A DNA stretch of 64,000 bases, taken from Rheinheimera texasensis DSM 17496. GTDB lineage: Bacteria > Pseudomonadota > Gammaproteobacteria > Enterobacterales > Alteromonadaceae. Under the pieces are notes generated by a model that was not told where the DNA came from, did no database searches, and was given only the letters and a program-made list of their open reading frames with translations. Positions 44,151-52,945 of this stretch are shown here, piece by piece (position 1 is the first letter of the stretch; each line of letters opens with the position of its first letter). Both the position numbers and the translations under genes were made by a program. Location of the stretch: contig NZ_KL544005.1 in the NCBI RefSeq assembly GCF_000711985.1, positions 757,970 through 821,969 on the forward strand. The letters are read 5' to 3'.

Positions 44151-44183
44151 CAGCGAACCGGCGGTTGCCACGAACCCAAAACA

Positions 44184-44210
44184 ACAAAGCCGGCGTGATG
44201 CCGGCTTTGT
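44184..44210. terminator. Strong bidirectional hairpin terminator
   Basis: Perfect 11-bp arms ACAAAGCCGGC/GCCGGCTTTGT around a 5-nt loop lie between the convergent sigma-factor and metalloprotease genes. Confidence 0.8.
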
Positions 44211-44225
44211 GTTCACTGCAACTGT

Positions 44226-47200
44226 TTACCGAGGTTGACGGAATTCCCGCACCGACAGTTGCTGGCGCCAAATCAGCCGCCAGTCACCCCCCGGTGGCAA
44301 TGCGCTGCTATCACGGCAGAATTGGCCTGCTGTTTCGTTTAGCGCCAATACGGTATCTTCGCCGTTTTGCTGATGTATCACACTCAGCGTGGCGTCTTTG
44401 CCGGCCGGCCAGCTCACACAGAGCTGATTGGCGCTCTCGTCCAGTTGGAACTGGCTCTGGCTCAGTTGCTGCTGTTGCTGCTGTTGCTGTTGACCAGCGC
44501 TGCCGGCCAGCGCAGCTGAATGATCCTGCGTCGCAACTAACACGCCGTTTTGCCAGATCTCAAAACGCTGAATATTCATCTGCGGCAGTTCCACGCTGAA
44601 ATGTTGCTCAGCCCGGTCGGTCGGATGATCAAGCTTTAGCAGCTGCAGGTTAAATTCAAACCAGCTGCCCTGCTCGTTTAACACTCTGATACTGTAACCG
44701 CCCGGTGCTTCGCTGCGCGGGGCACGCGATAACGGCATTAATGTCCTTACCTGCACATTGCTGCCCTGCAAAGTGCCGGCGAGGTATAAGGCGCTACCGC
44801 CCGATTGGGCCTGAGCGGCGGCCTGTGTCGGCGTCGGGAATGCTGCCGGCGGGTTCTTTTTCACAAACTCCTGCACTGCCGCCACACTGTAATCCGACAC
44901 ATGTTTAGGGCCGCAATATGACATCAAGTCTTTATGATCATCCGGCGACATCCAGCCAGTCAGCGCTAAATCCAACCCGACTGAGCCCATGCTGGAAGTT
45001 GGATATGGATAAGCCGGATCCGGGCCGGCCGGGTTGCCACAACCGACATGTTGCCGGCCAAAGTTGTGCCCCAGCTCATGCGCCAGAATTTCACCACTAT
45101 CATTGTCAACACCGACGGCAATGGGTGCCCCGATGTAACCTAAACCACCACAGCAATTATCCCCCATCTCCGGTTTAAAATAACCGTAGTAATACACCCC
45201 TTCACCTTCAATGCGGCGCAAATCTGCCAGCTCCGGCAACATCACATAAGCGGAGGATTTCGTACCGCCGGCTTTGAGCTGATAAGGCGCGCGGGCCCGT
45301 ACATCAATCTGACTAAAAGGCCAGTAGGTGCGAACAGCATTCTTCACTGCATTGACATCAGGGAGTGTCGCGACCTGGTCTCCAAGCTGAAATGGCACAA
45401 TCCGGATCGCCAGCGGCCGTGCCGGCGCAAATGGTGGTGTATAGGTCCGGACCAGTTGGCCGTCCTGTAACACTTTGATTTGCAAACCAGGTTGCATCCA
45501 ACTGGCCGGAATGATCGCCTGATAAGCATCGGTCAGGCTGCGATGCACTTTGCTAACCGGGAGTTTTTTCGGTGCTACGGCGTCCAGCAGTTGGGTCTTG
45601 CCATTCAACTGCAAATCAAGTTGAAATTTCGGCAGGACTGCCGGGCTTTGAGCTGATGTCACGTGCAATCGCAACAAACCATCGCGTTCAGCCACCAATA
45701 ACGGCTTCGCAGAAATAGTAATTTGACTTAAATCCAAACTTTGCAGTGCCGGTTGTGTCGGAGCAGCCCCAACTTCGTCCAGTTTCACCAGTTTTTCGCC
45801 ACCAATCCCGTTATCAAACCAGATAGCCGGGCGGAATTGGTCGGCCTGATGGCCGCTGTAAGTTGCAGTGCCGGTTGCAGCACAAGCCTGTAAGGTTGAG
45901 GCACTTGAACCTGGTAATTGATCGTCCTGCTCCAGATATAAAGCACAATGCACCGGTCCAGTATTGCCACTGATCTGCCAGCTGTACTGCAAGCTGCGGT
46001 TCAACACCTGCGCCTGCACAGCGAATTGAGCGTCTTTGAAGGTGTCAGCACAATCACTACGTTTTTCTGCACCCAAGTACAGATACAAGTTCAGTTTGGC
46101 TTTTAAGGCTTCTAATTGCTCCAGGTGACGGGAGTAACCGTTCTGGTCAATGCAGCCAGAAATTTCTAATGACGCATTTTGAGTCAAAGGCAACTCGTTG
46201 AAAATATCTAGATTTTGTATCTTACTACTGTACATTGACAGCGACATTAGACGATTGACCTGACGCAGTGGGCTCAAGTCTGTCACCTCAGTACCCGAGA
46301 TACTCAGTCCCCATAAATTGGCAAGATTCGACAACACAGATAAATTCTGGACCTTGCTGTATTGCACGTCCAGATAACGTAATGGCGCCGCTGCCAACGG
46401 ACTTAAGTCAGTCGTATCACTAAACCACAAATAAAAGTTCTCTAAAGGCATGCCTTGTAACGGGCTTAAATCAAGCACAGCCTTGTTGCTGAGCCCCAGC
46501 TCTTTAAGCTGCAAACCACGCAATGGCGACAAATCCGTCGCAGGTGCATCAAATAACCACAACAATCGCAAGTTTTTTAATGAACTAAGCGGTTGAAAAC
46601 TGCTGATTGGGTTATAACCCAAATAGAGTTCCTGCAATTTAGTCAAATACTGCAAAGGCCAGATATCAACCACTTTGTTATTCTGAATCCGCAGATTTGT
46701 GAGACCCGCTGCGTACTGTAAGCCTTGCAAATCAACAACTTGCCCAGCATTCACCACCAAAGAAGTCAGCTGCGATAACTGCAATTTTGTGATATTGGCA
46801 CTGCCATCTACCCCCAAAACAGTTCGAACAACTTTGTCCAACCCTGCATCCGGGAAAACCACAATCGTATTGACGTTAAACTTTGCCTCAACAGTACAGG
46901 CTGCTGTGACAGGCGCTGTGGTAAACACCGCGCCTTGTAATTTGCCACCACAACCGGACGCCGTCGTGATATCAAAACCGGTATCCGGCAGCAGTGTCAG
47001 CTGCAGGCTTTCGCCGTATTTCACCTGTGGGTTTGCCAGATTCAGCTTGCCACCGCTGCTGCTTGTGGTCGTGACCTGGATCATGGCCGGTCCAAACACG
47101 GCATCCACTTTACAATCTGCAGTAATAGCGCCGGTGCGGTACACCTCGCCCTGCAACTGGCCATTACAGCCGCTGGCTGAATTGATCGCAAAACCACTGT

Positions 47201-47834
47201 CAGCTTTCAGCGTGACCGTGGTGGTATTGCCATGCTCCACTTTTTGCGTGACAGGTGTCACAGTGCCACCGGCATTGGCGGCGGCGCTCACGGTATAACT
47301 AAGCTTTTTGAAACTGGCGTTGACTTCACAAGCGGCAGTCACTGCGGCAACACTATAAATGTCACCACTGAGGCTACCATTGCAGCCGGTGACCTGATCA
47401 ATCTGATAACCGGATCCGGCTTTGACTGTCCATTCGGCTTTATCACCATAAAACAAGCGCTGTTCGGCCGGGGTGATAGTGCCGCCGGTGCCGGCTTTGG
47501 CGGTGAGCAGGAAGTTCTGTTTTTTGAAACTGGCGGTAACAGTACAGGCAGCGTTGACTGCCCCTGTAGTGTATTGACTCCCGGTCAGACTACCGGCACA
47601 ACCACTGACACTGTCAATGTCATAGCCAGTCGCCGGGCTCACCGTGAAAGTTGCTGTCGAACCCTGTCGCACCTGAGTGCTGGCCGGGCTCAGGCTGCCA
47701 CCGGCACCGGCTTGGGTGGACACAAGATATTGTTGCACTTCTGGTGTGACTGGTGCAGGGCTGTTCCCGCCTCCGCCGCCACAACCACTGAGACCCGCAC
47801 ATAAACTGAGGGTAAAAATTGTTTGATACCGCAT
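44226..47834 (-). CDS. Large lipoprotein: InlB-like repeats, leucine-rich repeats and zinc metalloprotease
   Basis: 1202 residues. Signal peptide with lipobox LSGC (C18) and a Gly5 stretch. Residues about 36-325 are four ~72-residue InlB B-type repeats, each with the pattern AGxGGxxxP...GYxI...GCxGxLxG...AxC.V and two cysteines probably paired. Residues about 340-570 are internalin-like LRRs (LTNLRIQNNKVVDIWPL, LQELYLGYNPISSFQPL, TDLSPLRGL). A metalloprotease domain near residue 920 has HELGHNFGRQH, a complete HExxHxxGxxH zinc site. A run of nine Gln (about 1110-1120) lies in the C-terminal part. It is probably a surface or secreted protease directed by its binding repeats; the target is unknown. 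Confidence 0.9.
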   Translation of the reverse strand: MRYQTIFTLSLCAGLSGCGGGGGNSPAPVTPEVQQYLVSTQAGAGGSLSPASTQVRQGSTATFTVSPATGYDIDSVSGCAGSLTGSQYTTGAVNAACTVTASFKKQNFLLTAKAGTGGTITPAEQRLFYGDKAEWTVKAGSGYQIDQVTGCNGSLSGDIYSVAAVTAACEVNASFKKLSYTVSAAANAGGTVTPVTQKVEHGNTTTVTLKADSGFAINSASGCNGQLQGEVYRTGAITADCKVDAVFGPAMIQVTTTSSSGGKLNLANPQVKYGESLQLTLLPDTGFDITTASGCGGKLQGAVFTTAPVTAACTVEAKFNVNTIVVFPDAGLDKVVRTVLGVDGSANITKLQLSQLTSLVVNAGQVVDLQGLQYAAGLTNLRIQNNKVVDIWPLQYLTKLQELYLGYNPISSFQPLSSLKNLRLLWLFDAPATDLSPLRGLQLKELGLSNKAVLDLSPLQGMPLENFYLWFSDTTDLSPLAAAPLRYLDVQYSKVQNLSVLSNLANLWGLSISGTEVTDLSPLRQVNRLMSLSMYSSKIQNLDIFNELPLTQNASLEISGCIDQNGYSRHLEQLEALKAKLNLYLYLGAEKRSDCADTFKDAQFAVQAQVLNRSLQYSWQISGNTGPVHCALYLEQDDQLPGSSASTLQACAATGTATYSGHQADQFRPAIWFDNGIGGEKLVKLDEVGAAPTQPALQSLDLSQITISAKPLLVAERDGLLRLHVTSAQSPAVLPKFQLDLQLNGKTQLLDAVAPKKLPVSKVHRSLTDAYQAIIPASWMQPGLQIKVLQDGQLVRTYTPPFAPARPLAIRIVPFQLGDQVATLPDVNAVKNAVRTYWPFSQIDVRARAPYQLKAGGTKSSAYVMLPELADLRRIEGEGVYYYGYFKPEMGDNCCGGLGYIGAPIAVGVDNDSGEILAHELGHNFGRQHVGCGNPAGPDPAYPYPTSSMGSVGLDLALTGWMSPDDHKDLMSYCGPKHVSDYSVAAVQEFVKKNPPAAFPTPTQAAAQAQSGGSALYLAGTLQGSNVQVRTLMPLSRAPRSEAPGGYSIRVLNEQGSWFEFNLQLLKLDHPTDRAEQHFSVELPQMNIQRFEIWQNGVLVATQDHSAALAGSAGQQQQQQQQQLSQSQFQLDESANQLCVSWPAGKDATLSVIHQQNGEDTVLALNETAGQFCRDSSALPPGGDWRLIWRQQLSVREFRQPR

Positions 47835-47890
47835 AAGATGCTCCCTGCCCGCCCTCGCTAATTGTGGCTCAATTACCTGTCTATCAGCGG

Positions 47891-47928
47891 CTGTAGTGAA
47901 AAAGGCTACAGGTTACTTGAATGTAGCC
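47891..47928 (-). promoter_or_regulatory. Possible transcription attenuator in the metalloprotease leader
   Basis: On the minus strand GGCTACA and TGTAGCC form a 7-bp stem (11-nt loop) followed immediately by TTTTTC, a terminator-like element about 65 nt before the start codon. The 3' arm can pair instead with a downstream CTACAG, giving a mutually exclusive hairpin. No minus-strand gene ends upstream (the neighbour is divergent), so a plain gene terminator is not expected here. Confidence 0.5.
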
Positions 47929-48054
47929 AAATTGCAAACCATCTCAGCAATGCCAGAAACATATAAAGTGCAACCAGACGCGACTTCCCAATATTTGTTC
48001 CTCCTTCTGCTACACTGAACCACAATATTGATAGCGATGGCCAGGGAGGCGCGG

Positions 48055-48819
48055 ATGCAACATCGGATGTGGCTGCTGGCTTTGTTCTTTTGCGCCATGA
48101 CGCATGCAGCAACACCGCTGCGGGTTGGGCTTGGCGTGTCTGATCAGGTGTTTAAAAATCCAACTGCGCAAAGCGGTTATGAACAGCTGCTGGTTAACGA
48201 GCTGCTGCAAACGCTGCAGCTGCCTCACCAAATCATTAAAGTCCCGCACGCCAGGCTGCGGCAGATGCTGATGGCCGGCGAGCTGGATCTGGCGGTACGC
48301 CAACAGCAGCCGAGCTTTGGCGGCGTTTATCTGACTTCGCCCTATAGCCGGGTGCACAATAAAGCTTTTGCGCTGGCTGATTTTCGTGGTCAGCTGCAAT
48401 CTGTTGCAGATCTCGCAAACTATCGACTGACTGCCTTCCAAAATGCCACTGCGGTGCTTGGTCCCCTCTATGCCGCAGTCACAGCGCATGCGCCGGAGTA
48501 CCGCGAACTGAGCGACCATACGCAGGCCGTGCTGATGCTACTCAAAGGCCGCACTCAACTGCTGGTGATGAATGAAAAGACGCTGGAAAACGTACTGACT
48601 GGCCTTGGCAGGACGCGTAACGAACTGCGTGAATATGACCTGTTTAAAGTCACAGAATTTCGGCTGGGCAGCCGCGACGCTGCGCTAATCAAGGAATTGG
48701 ATAAGCTGCTGGCGCTGTGGCAGGGAAATGGCCGGCTGCAATTATTAGCACAACGCGGTCAGGAGCTGCGCCACGCAGACAGCGGCCAACCCCAGCCGGC
48801 GACCGTGCGCAACGAATAA
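48055..48819 (+). CDS. Periplasmic solute-binding-like protein (SBP family 3 fold)
   Basis: About 254 residues from ATG 48055 with GGGAGG 6 nt upstream (an earlier in-frame ATG lacks an RBS). Signal peptide LLALFFCAMTHAA. The mature part, LRVGLGVSDQVFKNPTAQSGYEQLLVNELLQTL and MLMAGELDLAVRQQQPSFGGVYLTSPYSRV, follows the two-lobed PBPb pattern of amino-acid-binding proteins, but no transporter genes are adjacent. Such orphan proteins often act in sensing or as unlinked binding partners. Ligand unknown. Confidence 0.75.
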   Translation: MQHRMWLLALFFCAMTHAATPLRVGLGVSDQVFKNPTAQSGYEQLLVNELLQTLQLPHQIIKVPHARLRQMLMAGELDLAVRQQQPSFGGVYLTSPYSRVHNKAFALADFRGQLQSVADLANYRLTAFQNATAVLGPLYAAVTAHAPEYRELSDHTQAVLMLLKGRTQLLVMNEKTLENVLTGLGRTRNELREYDLFKVTEFRLGSRDAALIKELDKLLALWQGNGRLQLLAQRGQELRHADSGQPQPATVRNE

Positions 48820-48842
48820 CACCGGCTGTTGGTCGCAGCAGC

Positions 48843-49262
48843 TTAATCCAGACCCGGCTTTTTCTGCCGCAGGCTTTTGGTACCACTGCGCTGTTTTTTG
48901 CTGTCGAGCCGGCGTTGTTGGCTGCCATAAGTGGGCTTCGTCGCATGGCGTTTTTTCGCCACAACACCGGCGGATTTGATCAGTTCGATCAGTTGTTGCA
49001 ATGCCGTTTCCCGGTTCATTTCCTGACTGCGGCTTTGCTGGCTTTTGATAATAATTTTGCCGGATGCCGTGATGCGATGATCGGATTTTTGCAGCAATGC
49101 GGTTTTGTAATGCTCAGGCAACGACGACTGCTGAATATCAAACATCAGCTGCATCGCAGTCGAGGTTTTATTGACATGCTGCCCGCCCGGGCCACTGGCG
49201 CGAATGGCTTGCCAGTCTATTTCGGTTTCATCAATAGTGATGGTGGCAGTGATTTGCAGCAT
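48843..49262 (-). CDS. arfB: ArfB-type alternative ribosome rescue factor (peptidyl-tRNA hydrolase)
   Basis: 139 residues. RF-1-type domain with the catalytic GGQ in ASGPGGQHVNKTSTAMQL. A long basic C-terminal tail (KKRHATKPTYGSQQRRLDSKKQRSGTKSLRQKK) is the part that enters the empty mRNA channel in ArfB. It releases peptides from ribosomes stalled at mRNA ends. Length matches the family. Confidence 0.93.
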   Translation of the reverse strand: MLQITATITIDETEIDWQAIRASGPGGQHVNKTSTAMQLMFDIQQSSLPEHYKTALLQKSDHRITASGKIIIKSQQSRSQEMNRETALQQLIELIKSAGVVAKKRHATKPTYGSQQRRLDSKKQRSGTKSLRQKKPGLD

Positions 49263-49359
49263 GCAGAGCAGTCCTTAAACGAAGTGGCGCCAGTGTAGCA
49301 GGAGTCCGCTTTGGAAAGCGCCGGCCAACCTCACTTTCTGAGTCAGCAGATGCTGCCGA

Positions 49360-49405
49360 TTGACAGTTTATGGCCAACACTGCAGGATAAATGAAAGCGC
49401 TTTCT
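49360..49405 (+). promoter_or_regulatory. Promoter with LacI-type operator before the ADP-ribosylglycohydrolase-like gene
   Basis: A consensus -35 TTGACA (49360-49365) is followed 17 bp later by CAGGAT, a weak -10. Immediately after lies GAAAGCGCTTTC (49393-49404), a perfect 12-bp palindrome with the central CG typical of LacI-family operators. It ends 14 bp before the ATG, where a bound repressor would block transcription start. No LacI gene is in the window. Confidence 0.6.
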
Positions 49406-49418
49406 AAATGGATTTTTC

Positions 49419-50837
49419 ATGTCAGTTCTATTGTCGAGCCTGCTCCGCCACACGTCCTACCTCGGCCTTTTGGCTTGCTTATTGGCAACTCCTCAGGCTA
49501 GCGCAGCAGCAGTGCCAACCAGCTGCACAGCTTCAACCGCCGGCGAAATTGCCTTGTCACGAACCGCCTATCAGGAAAAACTGGCCGGCTTCTGGCTCGG
49601 GCTCAGCATTGCCAACTGGACCGGACTGGTGACCGAGATGGATAAAATCGGCGGTGCCGGCCCGGCCGGTCGTTTTTATACCCGCGCCGACTGGGGCAAA
49701 GCCGATGAACCCAGTATCTGGGGCCAGGGTGTGCCGAGTGATTTGTCGCCAACCATCAACTGGGTGCTGCGTAGCCCCTCGCAAGTCTGGGGCTCGGACG
49801 ATGACAGCGACATTGAATATATTTACCTGCAACTGATGCTGCAAAGCCCAAATCCGCTGCTGACCGGCACACAAATTCGCGCCGGCTGGCTGGCTTACAT
49901 CTATCGCGATGACAACACACCGCATCGCACCAAAGACGGCAAACCAGAGAATTTCCTTTGGGTGTCCAACCAGCAAGCCTTTGATTTAATGCAGCAGGGA
50001 ATGCTCCCGCCCTTTACCGGCATGCCACCACAAAACCCGCATTACGATATGATTGACGCCCAGCTCACTACTGAACTTTTTGGCGCATTGGCACCGGGCC
50101 GGCCCGATATCGCCCAGCAGCTGGCGTATTTACCCATTCGTACTACAGCATCCGGCGAAGCGGCTGATATCGCGCAGTTTTATGTCGAGTTACATGCTCG
50201 CGCCGCATTGTTCACGGAAGATGTGGTACAGGACAAAACCAGACTACACCAGGCACTGCTGAATATCGCCGCACAGGCACGTAAGACGCTGCCCGCCAAT
50301 CAATATCCGGCCAAGATGTATGACTTTGTGCTGGCGCAGTTTCAGGCCGGCGTACCCTGGGAAACCGCGCGCGACGCGTTGTACCGGCGTTACCAGCTGG
50401 AGCAGCAGGACGGCTATGAGCTCAGCGCTAAGCAGCTGTATTGCAACGGCTGTTTTGCCGCCGGGATTAACTTCGCCGCTAGTTTGCTCAGTTATTTTTA
50501 TGGCGCCGGCGACATGCAGGATACATTAAAAATCGCTGTGCTGGCCGGCTGGGATTCCGACAATCCGGCGGCGACCTGGGGCGGGTTGTATGGCCTGATG
50601 CTGGGCGCTGATCAGGTTGAGCAGCTATTTGGTCAGAAGCTATCGCGCCGTTTTGACATTCACCGTACCCGCAAAGGTTTTGCCAATAACGGCCTGACTG
50701 ATTTCGGAACTATGGCGACACAAGGTATAGCCGTCACCGACAAAGTGGTCAGCCAGCTGATGCGGGGTAAACGCAGCGCGGACGGTCAGTGTTGGCTGAT
50801 CCCATCATCAGTGCCACTTGACGGAATTCGGCTATAA
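49419..50837 (+). CDS. Exported ADP-ribosylglycohydrolase-like protein
   Basis: 472 residues with a signal peptide (LLACLLATPQASA, about 1-30). ADP-ribosylglycohydrolase-type features: AGFWLGLSIANWTGL (opening helix), the acidic metal site SDDDSDIEYIYL, GWLAYI, and near the C-terminus AGWDSDNPAATWGGLYGLMLG, the second metal-binding D-x-D-N motif. Classical members remove ADP-ribose in the cytoplasm. Export and a LacI-type operator suggest that here the substrate is an extracellular glycoside or nucleoside-like compound (inference). No ORF with an obvious partner follows. Confidence 0.8.
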   Translation: MSVLLSSLLRHTSYLGLLACLLATPQASAAAVPTSCTASTAGEIALSRTAYQEKLAGFWLGLSIANWTGLVTEMDKIGGAGPAGRFYTRADWGKADEPSIWGQGVPSDLSPTINWVLRSPSQVWGSDDDSDIEYIYLQLMLQSPNPLLTGTQIRAGWLAYIYRDDNTPHRTKDGKPENFLWVSNQQAFDLMQQGMLPPFTGMPPQNPHYDMIDAQLTTELFGALAPGRPDIAQQLAYLPIRTTASGEAADIAQFYVELHARAALFTEDVVQDKTRLHQALLNIAAQARKTLPANQYPAKMYDFVLAQFQAGVPWETARDALYRRYQLEQQDGYELSAKQLYCNGCFAAGINFAASLLSYFYGAGDMQDTLKIAVLAGWDSDNPAATWGGLYGLMLGADQVEQLFGQKLSRRFDIHRTRKGFANNGLTDFGTMATQGIAVTDKVVSQLMRGKRSADGQCWLIPSSVPLDGIRL

Positions 50838-51026
50838 CAGCAAAAAAGCTGCAAACTCTGTCAGTGGCGGGCCCCAAAACTAAATCGTTTTAGCCACCGC
50901 AGTACAAACGCTTCGCAATTCTGGTAAGACCAGCGAATATTCCATTGCGATCAAAGCAAAACGCACAGAAACTGCACAAATAATGCTGTATTTTGGTGCA
51001 GGTCGCCGCTCGGAGTTTTGCTTATA

Positions 51027-52925
51027 ATGCCAAATCAGGATCTCACGTTGCAGGGTACGCTCGACGTCCTCTACAACAACCTGAAAACCGGGCTGATTGG
51101 CACAGGTGTCGCAGCCACAGCATCTTGTTTATTGCTGTTTCAGTACAGTCAAAATACCGCAATCGGCATCTGGTGGTTGTTGATGATCGGGGTGCTGAGC
51201 TGGCGCGGCTATGACTTACGCTGCTGGAACAGCTTAAAAACCAAAAGAGAAAAATATCAGCCACAAATTTTCCGCCGTTTTGCCACCCTGGCCATCGCCA
51301 CCGCCATGTTATGGAGTTTGTTTAGCCTGTGGTTTGGCATCGGCAGTGACTCCGAACAACTGATCATCATTCTCGCCACACTGGCTGCGATAGCCGCCGG
51401 TGTCACCAATGCGCTGTCGTCTAATAAAACCCTGATTATCAGTTACATCACGTTGTGTTTGTTGCCTTTTGGCCTGTGGTTTTTGTGGCAAGGTGGTGAT
51501 CAGATCATTTTTGGTTATCTTGGCATCATTTTCACAGGCTTACTGAGCTTCTCCGCCCGTAATAGTTATCTGTTTACACTGGAATCCATCCGCTTGCGCC
51601 GTGAACACGAGCATCTGCTGGCGAATCTGGAAACTGAAGTACTGATGCGCACCAAAGAACTGTCGTATCTGTCAGATATTGAAAGTTTGACCGGGCTTTA
51701 CAACCGCCGGCGTTTTATTGAAATTGCAGTGGAACTCACCGAAGTCAGCCGGCGCAATCAGTTAAAACTGGCACTGGTGATGATTGATTTAGTCGGCTTA
51801 AAAAGCATCAACGATGGCTTGGGCCATGAAATCGGCGACGAGTTTTTGCGTGAAATCGCCGAGCGGTTGCGGCTGCTCACACATGAGCCGGCGATCTGTT
51901 GCCGCTGGGGCGGCGACGAGTTTTTAATTGCGATTCCGATCACAGACGAGGCGCTGTATCACTTCGTCGAGCAGGTACAGCAAAGTATCTCCCAGCCCTT
52001 CCGGCTTCAGGAAAACGCACTGCGACTGTCAGCCAATATCGGCGTGTCGCTTTACCCGGACCACGGGCAGGACATCTCCCAGCTGATTAACCTCGCCGAC
52101 CTCGCGTTGTACGGCAATATCGAAAAAGCCGGCAAGCAGGGTTTTACTGTCTATGACAGCCAGATTGCCGGTAAATACCGGCGCAAATCAATGCTGCGCA
52201 CCCGGCTGGAACAGGCCATCAGCCAGCAGGAGTTGCGGCTGGTGTATCAGCCGATTATTCAGCTGAACGCAACACAGCAAAATTATTACGAAGTGCTGTT
52301 ACGCTGGACCCTCGACGGTACGCCAGTGGCACCGGACGAATTTATTCCGCTGGCCGAACAAAGTGGCCTGATCAATCCGATTGGTTATTGGGTGCTGGAG
52401 CAAGCGTGTTTGACCATCAGCCACAGCATAAAGCTTGGCAAGCCATTACAACTGGCGGTGAACGTGTCAGCACTGCAATTTCAGCAAAATGAATTTGTGC
52501 CCGACCTGTTGGCGCTGCTGGACAAACATCAAATCCCTGCCAACTTGCTGCAGATTGAGATCACCGAATCTGTGTTTACCGTCGATAAAAAAATCCTCAT
52601 CGACAAAACCAACCAGCTGCGGGATGCCGGTATCGCCATTGCGATAGATGACTTCGGCACAGGTTACTCATCTTTGTCGGTGATCAATGAACTGCAGGTC
52701 AATAAGGTTAAAATTGACAAAGCATTTATCGACAAAATCGACGATGGCGGTATGCCGGTACTGCGGGCTATTGCCTCGATGTCGCAATCGATGGGCTGGG
52801 AAATCGTGGCTGAAGGCGTGGAGACCGCAGCCCAGGTGGAGGTGCTCAGCAAACTGAATATTCACTATATGCAGGGTTATTATTTCAGCAAACCCGTTGA
52901 ATATTCGTCTCTTTTTCAAAATTAG
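51027..52925 (+). CDS. Membrane GGDEF-EAL protein (c-di-GMP turnover)
   Basis: About 632 residues from ATG 51027 (a TTG 9 nt earlier is too close to the CGGAG). Five or six TM segments occupy residues 21-185 (MASE-like). GGDEF domain: DIESLTGLYNRRRF, then WGGDEF at about 294-299; no RxxD I-site is present before it. EAL domain: the signature reads EVLLRW with the catalytic Glu kept. NVSALQF, EITES, IDDFGTGYSSL, KIDKAFI and EGVET are intact, so phosphodiesterase activity is likely. The MCP gene follows after 20 bp. A TATAAT overlaps the ATG, but a promoter there would be too late. Confidence 0.92.
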   Translation: MPNQDLTLQGTLDVLYNNLKTGLIGTGVAATASCLLLFQYSQNTAIGIWWLLMIGVLSWRGYDLRCWNSLKTKREKYQPQIFRRFATLAIATAMLWSLFSLWFGIGSDSEQLIIILATLAAIAAGVTNALSSNKTLIISYITLCLLPFGLWFLWQGGDQIIFGYLGIIFTGLLSFSARNSYLFTLESIRLRREHEHLLANLETEVLMRTKELSYLSDIESLTGLYNRRRFIEIAVELTEVSRRNQLKLALVMIDLVGLKSINDGLGHEIGDEFLREIAERLRLLTHEPAICCRWGGDEFLIAIPITDEALYHFVEQVQQSISQPFRLQENALRLSANIGVSLYPDHGQDISQLINLADLALYGNIEKAGKQGFTVYDSQIAGKYRRKSMLRTRLEQAISQQELRLVYQPIIQLNATQQNYYEVLLRWTLDGTPVAPDEFIPLAEQSGLINPIGYWVLEQACLTISHSIKLGKPLQLAVNVSALQFQQNEFVPDLLALLDKHQIPANLLQIEITESVFTVDKKILIDKTNQLRDAGIAIAIDDFGTGYSSLSVINELQVNKVKIDKAFIDKIDDGGMPVLRAIASMSQSMGWEIVAEGVETAAQVEVLSKLNIHYMQGYYFSKPVEYSSLFQN

Positions 52926-52945
52926 TGAAGTGATAGAGGTTGTTC

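Noticed and set aside
51023-51028. TATAAT as a promoter for the GGDEF-EAL gene
   Set aside because: It overlaps the start codon, so transcription would begin inside the gene; no alternative in-frame start follows closely.
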